NCBI GenBank assembly: GCA_964611125.1
Contig: CAZSZO010000005.1
Coordinates: 1 to 64,000, forward strand
Direction: 5' to 3'
Source: JAEUIX01 sp964611125
GTDB lineage: Bacteria > Planctomycetota > Phycisphaerae > Phycisphaerales > UBA1924
DNA length: 64,000 bases
The notes beneath the pieces were generated by a model that saw only the letters and a program-made list of their open reading frames with translations, was not told where the DNA came from and did not search any database. Of this stretch, positions 46,180 through 55,711 are shown in pieces (the first letter of the stretch is position 1; every line of letters begins with the position of its first letter). The position numbers and the translations under genes were made by a program.

Positions 46180-47133
46180 TCAGCGCAGCAGTTCCTGCAG
46201 GTTGCGGGCCGCCTTCACCGCTTCCTCAAGCGACGCGGCGTTGTTCGCCTGCTCCGCCGGGGTGAGCGCCGGATCGGGCTTGATCGCCCGCAGGGCCGAT
46301 TCAGCACTGATGATGTCCCCGCAGCAGGCGATGATGTCCGCCTTCGCCTTGGGCGGCACCGCCAAACGCAGCGTCACCACCGCGTCGCGCAGCACCCCCA
46401 CCGCCCGCAACAGGACCGGGAACTTCTCCCCGGCCTTGTCCTCCTGAGCCAGCACCTTCACCCGGCTTGAGATCGCCGCCGCCATCGGCGACAGGATCGA
46501 CTCCCGGAACGCCCGCTCCTTGATCTGCTCAGGATCGATCAGCAGGGCCTTGGAGAGGGCGAGCATGATTCCGTCGAGCACATTGGGCTCGACTTCCGAA
46601 GTCGCCCCGGGCTTGATGCGGGCCGTGAGCACGCCCACCAGCGACAGCAGCGACTGAGCCGTCGGGCCCGTGTTCGTCTGGGCCACCGACTCGAACAGCC
46701 GGGCCGCGGCGAACGTCCCCGCATACCGCACGCTCGACCGCTTGTCCCCCAGCGCCGAGGTCAACATCTCGATGCTCGACTGCGCGCCCAGCTCGCCCGC
46801 GATCCGCAGGGCGTTGGCGGCGTGCAGGTCATCGCCCTGAACCATCTTGGTCAGCGTCGGCAGCAGCGCCTGCGTCAGCTTGGTGCGGAAGTCGAGCGTC
46901 ACGCCCCGCTGGGCAACCAGCCGCAGGATGCGGTCGCGCCCCGCCTTCACCTCGCTGGCTTCCGTCGAGTTCAGTCGCACCGCCTCGGCTGCCGCGAAGG
47001 CCGCGATCTGCTGCTGATCATCGGCCGTCAGCGTCGCCTTGGTCGGAAGCGCCGAGACATCCACCAGTTGAGCCGACGCCCCGCATGGAGCCACGACCAG
47101 GCAAATCACAATGGCGAGGAGAATTCGTGGCAT
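46180..47133 (-). CDS. Secreted alpha-helical (HEAT-like) protein, function unknown
   Basis: The protein has 317 aa. The signal peptide is MPRILLAIVICLVVAPCGASA, possibly cleaved after ASA. The mature protein consists of paired helices (LTADDQQQIAAFAAAEAVRL, LTKMVQGDDLHAANALRIAG, MLTSALGDKRSSVRYAGTFA) consistent with HEAT or ARM repeats. I see no catalytic residues. It lies 58 bp upstream of the peptide-binding-protein gene and is probably co-transcribed with it. A promoter-like pair lies at 47247-47275. Confidence 0.72.
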   Translation of the reverse strand: MPRILLAIVICLVVAPCGASAQLVDVSALPTKATLTADDQQQIAAFAAAEAVRLNSTEASEVKAGRDRILRLVAQRGVTLDFRTKLTQALLPTLTKMVQGDDLHAANALRIAGELGAQSSIEMLTSALGDKRSSVRYAGTFAAARLFESVAQTNTGPTAQSLLSLVGVLTARIKPGATSEVEPNVLDGIMLALSKALLIDPEQIKERAFRESILSPMAAAISSRVKVLAQEDKAGEKFPVLLRAVGVLRDAVVTLRLAVPPKAKADIIACCGDIISAESALRAIKPDPALTPAEQANNAASLEEAVKAARNLQELLR

Positions 47134-47246
47134 GGGGGAGAAGCGCCGGTGGCGGTGGCGGAGCAGAGCAAGGCGAAGCTACGAACCGGATGATCGCGGA
47201 AAACTCAGCCGGTGAAGGGCCCGATCGGCCCAAAGGGAGGGAGCGA

Positions 47247-47275
47247 AAGCTATCAACGCCAAGGGGATACGTCAA
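47247..47275 (-). promoter_or_regulatory. Candidate promoter for the HEAT-like/peptide transporter operon
   Basis: On the minus strand TTGACG (47275-47270) is followed after 17 bases by TAGCTT (47252-47247). The -35 box matches five of six bases and the -10 box three of six. It lies about 115 bp before the ATG at 47133. Confidence 0.4.
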
Positions 47276-47284
47276 GGACAGCAC

Positions 47285-47322
47285 GGCCGCCGGACCCGGT
47301 CGCCGGACCCGGTCGGGCGGCC
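47285..47322 (-). repeat. Hairpin enclosing two 13-bp tandem repeats downstream of the coiled-coil lipoprotein gene
   Basis: GCCGGACCCGGTC occurs at 47289-47301 and 47302-47314. The flanks GGCCGCC (47285-47291) and GGCGGCC (47316-47322) are complementary, so the whole block can fold as a hairpin just past the stop codon at 47329. There is no T run, so it is not a classical terminator, but it could protect the 3' end. Confidence 0.6.
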
Positions 47323-47328
47323 GCGGCA

Positions 47329-49377
47329 TCAGCCGCCCGGAGGCTTGGGCCTCGTGCCGGGGGGCATCATCTTCTCCATGAGCGGCGCCAGCTTCGCCTG
47401 CAGGGCCGCGGCGACCTCCTGTTTGGTCTTCAGTTTGCCCGACTTCACTTCCCCCGCCAGCTCGCCGCAGATCTGGCCCAGGTCCCTGACCATCGCGCCG
47501 CCCGCGGGTCCGCCCGCCGCCCCGCCCGGCATCTTCGACGCATCGGGCACCGCGATCAGCCAGCGGTCGCCCACCTTCTCAAAGTTCAGCGGCATGGGCG
47601 CCCCCGCCTGGCGGAGCTCGCCCTTGCCGGGGGCGGTCACCTTGACCTCGTCATCCGGGCCCGAAGCCTGCATCGACCGCAGGCCCGCCAGCAGCATCGG
47701 CATCATCATGCCGGCGGGAGTCCCCGCCGTGACCTCATCCAGCCCGCCGCCAACCTTGTCCTTGCACACCGTGTCAAGGGCCAGAATGTTCAGCATCGGG
47801 ATGACGACCGCCTCCATCGCCTTGCCCTGCTCGTCGGTCTGGGCGTTGTAGTACCCCAGGGCCTGATCAACGTTCCCGGCCTTGAGGGCCGCCGCGAACT
47901 CGCCAGCGGTCTTGCGGATGCCCGCCTCATCGGCCGAGGCCGCGCCGCTTCCCCCGCCCGCCTCGCCGGCGCCAGCCGGCTTGCCGCCCTCTTCGGGCTT
48001 GGCCTCGGGGCTCTGGCCTTCCTTGGGCTCGTCGCCCGGCTCGGCCGACAGCGTCGCCTGCTTACCGATCACCTTGTCGAGCAGCCCTGTGAGCTTCGCC
48101 ACCTTCTCCACGGCTTCGCCCTTCCCGCCCGACGACTGGAACGACGCCTGGGCGCTCGAGAACGACTCCTTGGCCGCTTTCAGCGTCTCGGTGAAAAGGT
48201 CCTCCTGCGCCTTGAGCTCCTTGGCCAGCTCCGCCTGAGCCTTCAGCGGCGGGCGGACGTCCACCGCCATCTTGAGCGCCGCGATCAGCGACTCCTGCCC
48301 GCGGGCCTGGGCCAGCAGCACATGCCCCATCGCCTGCTGGTAGCTGGCCACCGACGCCTTCGCCGCGGGGTCGGGCGAGGCGCCCTTCGACTTCGCCAGC
48401 CCCTCGGCGGCGCGGTACCCCTTCACCGCCGCCTCCACCGCCGGCGCGATGTTCTCCGCCCGGTCCTTCACGATCTCCATCGCCAGCCGGGCCGCGTCCG
48501 CCCCCGCCCCGTCGGCAACCTTGCGGGCCTCGACGGCGTTCACCCGGCCCGACTCGGCCCGGGCCAGCACCGCGGCCTTGGAAGCCTTCAGGTTCTCGCG
48601 CCGGGCCGTCAGCAGTTCGATCGCCCGCTTGGCGTCGTCCACCGCCGGCTGCAGCTTGATCGCCTCTTCACGCACCCCGGCCGCCTGAACCTCCAGCCCG
48701 TCGGCGTCGCGCCCCACCGCGGCCGACTGCTTGAGCAGCGCAAGCCCCTCGGTCGCAGACACCGCCGCCAGCCGCTGCTTGATCTGAGCGGCCTGCTCGC
48801 GCTTGGCCTTCGCCTGGGCCAGCAGCTCATCGGCCCGCTTCTGAATCGCGATCACCCGCTCCGCCGCCGAGCGCTCCGCCACATTGGCCTGCCCGACCGC
48901 CGCGTCGATCTCGCCCGCCTGCTTGTCGATCGCCGCCAGGTCCGCCTCGGGCTGGTACCCCTCGGAGATCGTCGCCCGGTTGTTCTGCTGCGACCAGACA
49001 TCCAGCGACACCCGCAGCACACCCAGCTTCCGCAGCGCCGCCGCCTCGCCCTCGGCCGCCTGCATCGCCGAATCATCCGCCAGGGCCGCCGTCGCCCGGG
49101 CGCTGAGCAGGTTGGCCGCCGCGGCCACCCCGGGGTTGTTGGACGCCAGGTGCGGCTTGAGGGCGTCGATCACATCCCGCTGAAAGAAGCTCTTCCGCTT
49201 GTCGGCCGTCAAGGCCGGCGTCACGCCCGAGCCGTCGGTCCGCTCCGCCAGCTTGCTGGTTGTTTCCCGAACCACGCTCACGCCCGGGTCGCCCTGGTCG
49301 CAGCCGGACATGATCACGCCGCCGCTCAGCAGGGTTCCGGCGATGATGACAAGCAGGCGGGGCGAACGGGTCGGCAT
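47329..49377 (-). CDS. Coiled-coil lipoprotein of unknown function
   Basis: The protein has 682 aa. The lipoprotein signal is LVIIAGTLLSGGVIMSGC (Cys at 26). The mature protein is dominated by heptad-like coiled coil (ERVIAIQKRADELLAQAKAK, REQAAQIKQRLAAVSATEGL and so on) from about 130 to 370. A Gly/Ala/Glu-rich linker near 440-470 is followed by a ~200-residue globular C-terminal domain with repeated conserved hydrophobics (FAAALKAGNVDQALGYYNAQ), a segment resembling DUF4878/NTF2-like folds. It is attached to a periplasmic face of a membrane and is probably structural. Confidence 0.75.
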   Translation of the reverse strand: MPTRSPRLLVIIAGTLLSGGVIMSGCDQGDPGVSVVRETTSKLAERTDGSGVTPALTADKRKSFFQRDVIDALKPHLASNNPGVAAAANLLSARATAALADDSAMQAAEGEAAALRKLGVLRVSLDVWSQQNNRATISEGYQPEADLAAIDKQAGEIDAAVGQANVAERSAAERVIAIQKRADELLAQAKAKREQAAQIKQRLAAVSATEGLALLKQSAAVGRDADGLEVQAAGVREEAIKLQPAVDDAKRAIELLTARRENLKASKAAVLARAESGRVNAVEARKVADGAGADAARLAMEIVKDRAENIAPAVEAAVKGYRAAEGLAKSKGASPDPAAKASVASYQQAMGHVLLAQARGQESLIAALKMAVDVRPPLKAQAELAKELKAQEDLFTETLKAAKESFSSAQASFQSSGGKGEAVEKVAKLTGLLDKVIGKQATLSAEPGDEPKEGQSPEAKPEEGGKPAGAGEAGGGSGAASADEAGIRKTAGEFAAALKAGNVDQALGYYNAQTDEQGKAMEAVVIPMLNILALDTVCKDKVGGGLDEVTAGTPAGMMMPMLLAGLRSMQASGPDDEVKVTAPGKGELRQAGAPMPLNFEKVGDRWLIAVPDASKMPGGAAGGPAGGAMVRDLGQICGELAGEVKSGKLKTKQEVAAALQAKLAPLMEKMMPPGTRPKPPGG

Positions 49378-49580
49378 GGGGAAACTCTCGGTGGGGTGCT
49401 GCTGCTAGGGAACTGGTCGGCGCCGCCGGGCTCGGCCTCGCCGATACGCCCGCGGACCCGTCCCGGATTCAAGGAGAGGACTTTAGCAGAGACGACCGCG
49501 ACGCGACGAGCCCGAGCGCCCGCGACTGCGCGTCGCCCATCCACCCCGCCGTGCAGGCGACCGTCCAATGATCTTCCCGC

Positions 49581-50936
49581 TTGACCCAGCCTTCACCATC
49601 CCCCACGCCCACCCCTCGCCCCGCCCGCCTGCGCGAGGCACACGCCCATCTGGCGGCCCTTGGCGAGAGCCTCACCATCCCCTCCCTCGCCGGCTGCACC
49701 TGCATCGGCAACTGCCTTGAAAGCCTCCGAAACGCCGCCGCCGCCGCCCCGCCCGGCGCCTGGGTCCGCCTCGCCGCAGCCCGCGTCGCTGGCTGGACCG
49801 AAGGCCGCTGGCCCACCCTCGCCGACCTCGACGCCGTGTCGCCTGACCGACCCTGCGTCATCATGAGTTTCGACCACCACGCCGCCGCCGCCAATTCCCT
49901 GGCGATCGCCGCCGCCGGCCTCCGCCCGGGCGTCCGCGTGGGCGCCAACGGCGTGGTCGAAACCGACGCCGACGGCGCCCCCACCGGCCTGCTGCTCGAG
50001 GACGCGGCGTACACCGCCTGGGGGGCCGCCCCCGAAGCCTCCCCAGCCCAGCGGCTTGAATTCGTCGCCGCGGCCCTCGCCCACCTCGCCGCGCTGGGCT
50101 TCGTCGAAGTCCACGACCTGCACAGCCAGCCATGGCTCGGCCCGGTGCTGGCCGAACTCGACAGCCAGGGCCGCCTCCCCCTCTCGGTCTGGCTCTACCC
50201 CCCGCTCGCAGGACTTGACCGCCAGCTCGCTGAGCTCCCCATGTGGCGCCGCCCGCGCGTCCGCCTCGGCGGGGCCAAGGTCTTCGCCGATGGCACCCTC
50301 AACAGCCGCACCGCCCTGATGCTGCACCGCTACGCCGAGCCGCTGCTGGGCCACCCGCGGGGCGTCGCCATGATGAGCCCCGCCGCGCTCGACGAGGCCT
50401 ATCGGCGAGTCTCCGCCGCAGGCGACCTGCCCTTGGCCGTCCACGCCATCGGCGATGGCGCTGTGCGGATGGTCCTCGACAGCCTTCATCGCGTGCGGGG
50501 CGCCCAGGATCAGCCCGGCAAGACCGCCGGGGGCCTGGGTCGCCACCGCATCGAGCACTGCGAGATTCTCGACGCCGCGGACGTCCCCCGCTTCGCCCGC
50601 ATGGGGGTGGTCTGCAGCGTCCAGCCCTGCCACCTGCTGGCCGATGTCGAGGCCCTGACGCGGTTCGTCCCCCACCGGCTCGACCGCGTGCTGCCCCTGC
50701 GCGAGCTGATCGACTCCGGTTGCGCCCCCGGGCCCGGCGGCCTGCTGTGGGCGGGGTCCGATGTCCCGATCGTGCCCGCCGACCCGCAGGACTCCATTCA
50801 GGCGGCCGTGGAGCGGGCCAGGCCCGCGACTGGCCCCCACCCTGCCGCCGCCATCGCCCCGCGCCAGGCCATCAGCCAGGCCGAGGCGTGGGCCGCCTTC
50901 GCCCCTACCGATGAACCGACCCCGGACACGCCATGA
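49581..50936 (+). CDS. Amidohydrolase family 3 (YtcJ-like) metal-dependent hydrolase, short N-terminus
   Basis: The protein has 451 aa from a TTG at 49581; I see no better start. The first metal-binding pair is H21-A-H23 (REAHAHLAAL), then AVHAIGDGAVRMVLD, HRIEHCEIL, and a closing metal Asp in WAGSDVPIVPADPQDSI. Family members normally begin with a 50-60 residue beta-sandwich and a GF-x-D-x-H segment and run to 530-600 aa. Here the first metal motif is almost at the N-terminus and the C-terminal sandwich is also missing. The substrate is unknown. Its stop overlaps the next start (ATGA). Confidence 0.85.
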   Translation: MTQPSPSPTPTPRPARLREAHAHLAALGESLTIPSLAGCTCIGNCLESLRNAAAAAPPGAWVRLAAARVAGWTEGRWPTLADLDAVSPDRPCVIMSFDHHAAAANSLAIAAAGLRPGVRVGANGVVETDADGAPTGLLLEDAAYTAWGAAPEASPAQRLEFVAAALAHLAALGFVEVHDLHSQPWLGPVLAELDSQGRLPLSVWLYPPLAGLDRQLAELPMWRRPRVRLGGAKVFADGTLNSRTALMLHRYAEPLLGHPRGVAMMSPAALDEAYRRVSAAGDLPLAVHAIGDGAVRMVLDSLHRVRGAQDQPGKTAGGLGRHRIEHCEILDAADVPRFARMGVVCSVQPCHLLADVEALTRFVPHRLDRVLPLRELIDSGCAPGPGGLLWAGSDVPIVPADPQDSIQAAVERARPATGPHPAAAIAPRQAISQAEAWAAFAPTDEPTPDTP

Positions 50937-51931
50937 CCTCTGCTCCGCACATCGCCATCACCCGGACGATCCCCCTCCGCGCCCCCAGCCCAGGGCCCGC
51001 CCCGGCGCTGCCGACGCTGCCGGGGGTCCGGGTCACCATGGCCCCCGCCACCCCGCAGCTCTCGCGCGAGGAGCTGCTGGCCTTCGTCCGCGGGGCCGAC
51101 GTGGCCGTAACCATGTTCCACGATCGGGTGGACCGGGCGTTTCTCGACGCCGCGGGGCCCGGGCTCAAGGGCGTCTGCAACTTCGCCGTGGGCTTTGACA
51201 ACATCGACCTCGCGGCCTGCCGCGAACGCTCGATCGTGGTCACCAACACCCCCGACGCCGTGACCGAAGGCACCGCCAACATCGCCTTCGGCCTGCTGCT
51301 GGCGGTGGCCCGCCGTATCGCCGAGGGCGATCGCTTCTGCCGCAGCGGCGCCTTCGCCCGCGAGGGCAACACCTTCCCCACCGGCTGGCTGGGCGCTCAT
51401 CTCGCCGGTCAGACAATGCTCATCGTCGGCGCCGGGCGGATCGGGCGGGCGGTGGCCCTGCGGGCCGCGGCGTTCGGCATGCGGGTGCTCTACACGGCCC
51501 GCACCCGCCACCTTGACTTTGAAGGCGCCCCGCTCGCCGCCCGCCACCTGCCCCTGGACGAAGCCCTGCCGCTGGCCGACGTGGTCAGCCTGCACACCCC
51601 GCTCACACCCGAGACGCGCCACCTCATCGACGCCCGCCGGCTGGCCCTCATGAAGCCCTCGGCGATTCTGATCAACACCGCCCGCGGCCCCGTCGTGGAC
51701 GAAGCCGCGCTGGTCGCCGCCCTCGGTTCCGGCCGCCTCTGGGGGGCCGGGCTCGATGTCTTCGAGGATGAACCGCGCATCCACCCGGGGCTGATCCCCC
51801 TGGACAACGTGGTGATGACCCCGCACATCGGGTCGGGCGAGCGCTACTGGCGCGAAGAGATGACCCGCATGGTCCTGGAAAACGCCCAGGCCATCCTGGC
51901 CGGCCGCACCGCCCCCAACCGTGTGGGGTGA
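50933..51931 (+). CDS. D-2-hydroxyacid dehydrogenase (glyoxylate/hydroxypyruvate reductase-like)
   Basis: The protein has 332 aa. The NAD-binding motif is GAGRIGRAVA near 163-172, the active-site Arg lies in INTARGPVVDEAALV, the Glu in DVFEDEPRIHPGL, and the catalytic His in MTPHIGSGERYWREEM, the GERYWREEM-type ending of GyaR-like glyoxylate reductases. It reduces a 2-keto acid such as glyoxylate or hydroxypyruvate with NAD(P)H. The 4-base overlap with the amidohydrolase gene implies coupled translation and perhaps a shared catabolic route, which I cannot define. Confidence 0.94.
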   Translation: MTSAPHIAITRTIPLRAPSPGPAPALPTLPGVRVTMAPATPQLSREELLAFVRGADVAVTMFHDRVDRAFLDAAGPGLKGVCNFAVGFDNIDLAACRERSIVVTNTPDAVTEGTANIAFGLLLAVARRIAEGDRFCRSGAFAREGNTFPTGWLGAHLAGQTMLIVGAGRIGRAVALRAAAFGMRVLYTARTRHLDFEGAPLAARHLPLDEALPLADVVSLHTPLTPETRHLIDARRLALMKPSAILINTARGPVVDEAALVAALGSGRLWGAGLDVFEDEPRIHPGLIPLDNVVMTPHIGSGERYWREEMTRMVLENAQAILAGRTAPNRVG

Positions 51932-51963
51932 TGCGGGGCGGCGATCTGACGTCGCCTGTCAGG

Positions 51964-52311
51964 CTAGTCCCGTCGCTTCTTCTCGCCGTTCAGGGCCGCG
52001 CACACCACCCGCCGGTCCTCCAGCGAGAGGTCGTCAATGGTCTTCTCGCCCTTGGCGAGCTGGTTCAGCAGGTGCGCCACATACGCCGGCGATGGCGCCC
52101 CGCCCGCAGCCCCCTGGTCGAGCGCCGCAACCCGCCCCGCCTGGGTGCCCGCCGCGGAACCGCCCGTAGTCGCCACTCCCCCGCCCCCCCCACAGCCGCC
52201 CAGGCCCAAGCCCAGCGCTATCAAACCCAGCGCGAGCGCCGCCAGACCGCCGCCCATAGGGCCAGGATAAGGGGCCGAGGCGATTTCCAGATGGGCTTGG
52301 TGGTTCGACAT
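51964..52311 (-). CDS. Small lipoprotein
   Basis: The protein has 115 aa from the ATG at 52311, with AGGA 9 bases upstream; an ATG at 52257 is possible. The hydrophobic stretch GLAALALGLIALGLGLGGC ends in a lipobox Cys followed by a Gly-rich linker. The C-terminal helical part (AYVAHLLNQLAKGEKTIDDL) carries the pattern SLEDRRVVCAALNGEKKRRD. No known domain. It is convergent with the dehydrogenase gene and divergent from phenylalanine hydroxylase. Confidence 0.68.
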   Translation of the reverse strand: MSNHQAHLEIASAPYPGPMGGGLAALALGLIALGLGLGGCGGGGGVATTGGSAAGTQAGRVAALDQGAAGGAPSPAYVAHLLNQLAKGEKTIDDLSLEDRRVVCAALNGEKKRRD

Positions 52312-52457
52312 TGGGTGAAATCCTACGCCCCAGCAGCACCTCACACGCCGATCGCCCCGGCAGCCCGCCGCGCGGGCCGCCAGAACCGCGCCCGGGGCCC
52401 GCAATCTGTTCGCGAGTTATACTGTTTCCTGAACCCCCCTGTTCCTCGGAGCCGGCC

Positions 52458-53372
52458 ATGCGCAACGACATCCGCTACAACAACATCATCGACAGCGACG
52501 AGGCCCGCATCGCCCAGGCCGCGGCCGACGCGGCGCCCGCGCTTCCCTCGGCCCAGATCGATCCCACCCGCTTCTACATCACCCAGAAGTACCACCTCTA
52601 CACCCGCGACAACCACGAGGTATGGTGCGACCTCTGGGAAAAGCGCTGGACCGTGCTCGAGCAGCAGGCCTCCGACGTCTTCCTCCGCGGCCTGAAGGCC
52701 ATCAACCTCACCCGCGAGCGGATCCCCCTGCTCTTCGACACCGTCGCCGACCGAGACCTGCCTGTCTCGGGAGGGGCAACCCTCGCCAAGGGGACCCCGC
52801 TGAACGGGATCAACCGCTACCTCAAGGCCCTCACGGGCTGGAGCAGCTACGGCGTTCCGGGCTATCTGCCGGCCAAGGCCTTTTTCGCGTGCTTGGCCAA
52901 CCGTCAGTTCCCCACGACCGTGCTCATCCGGCCGCGCGAGGTCATGGACTACCTCCCGGAGCCCGACATCTTCCACGACGTTTTCGGTCACGTGCCGCTC
53001 CACGCCGACCCCGTCTTCGCCGACTTCCTGCAGACCTACGGGCGGGCGGCCCTCCACTGCGAGGACCCCGCTCACATCGAGCGGCTGGGCCGCCTCTTCT
53101 GGTTCACCGTCGAGTTCGGCCTCATCCGCGAATCCGGCCGGCTCAAGACCTACGGCAGCGGCCTGATCAGCAGCCACGCCGAGAGTGAATACGCCCTCGC
53201 GTCGCCCGTCCCGGAGCGACGGCCCTTCGACCTTGACCGCGTCTGCGACACGAGCTTTGAGATCGATAAGTTCCAGCCCGTGTACTACGTCCTCGAGAGT
53301 TTCGAGCAGTTGCGCGACGCCATGAACCGGTACGCGGCCCGTGTGCTCGGCGGCGGCAAACTCGCCGCCTGA
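52458..53372 (+). CDS. phhA: Phenylalanine 4-monooxygenase
   Basis: The protein has 304 aa, a single catalytic domain like other bacterial enzymes of this family. Iron ligands are H173 and H178 (PDIFHDVFGHVPL) and E219 (WFTVEFGLI). The pterin/substrate region is GYLPAKAFFACLANRQFP. It hydroxylates phenylalanine to tyrosine using O2 and tetrahydropterin. The ATG at 52458 follows CGGAG. TATACT at 52418-52423 could be a -10 box, but no -35 is seen. No pterin dehydratase (phhB) is adjacent. Bacterial PAH commonly serves phenylalanine catabolism. Confidence 0.96.
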   Translation: MRNDIRYNNIIDSDEARIAQAAADAAPALPSAQIDPTRFYITQKYHLYTRDNHEVWCDLWEKRWTVLEQQASDVFLRGLKAINLTRERIPLLFDTVADRDLPVSGGATLAKGTPLNGINRYLKALTGWSSYGVPGYLPAKAFFACLANRQFPTTVLIRPREVMDYLPEPDIFHDVFGHVPLHADPVFADFLQTYGRAALHCEDPAHIERLGRLFWFTVEFGLIRESGRLKTYGSGLISSHAESEYALASPVPERRPFDLDRVCDTSFEIDKFQPVYYVLESFEQLRDAMNRYAARVLGGGKLAA

Positions 53373-53452
53373 GCCGCCAAAATGGCCGATTTCGGCACGC
53401 CGCCGCTCATCGCCATGCTCCGGACCAAAGCCTACCGTTCCCCGGCCCGATA

Positions 53453-53470
53453 CGGATCGATACCGATCCG
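53453..53470. promoter_or_regulatory. Perfect palindrome upstream of ftsH
   Basis: CGGATCG-ATAC-CGATCCG forms two 7-bp arms around 4 bases, 72 bp ahead of the ftsH start in a 169-bp intergenic gap. It could be a dimeric regulator's binding site or an RNA hairpin; no T run follows. Confidence 0.5.
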
Positions 53471-53541
53471 ACGCACGTGGGGCGACGTACATCCTCATGC
53501 GCACGCGGTGACTCCCGGGCAAGGGCCCGCAAGCGACTCCT

Positions 53542-55608
<2,067 letters not shown>

Positions 55609-55711
55609 TCGCCAAAGATCGCCGCCTGATCTCGCTCCGAAGCCGATTCCAGCCTGATTCCCTCGGCGAACCGCCGGATCGGGGGCATACTTTGGTTTCC
55701 CGGAGGCCCCC

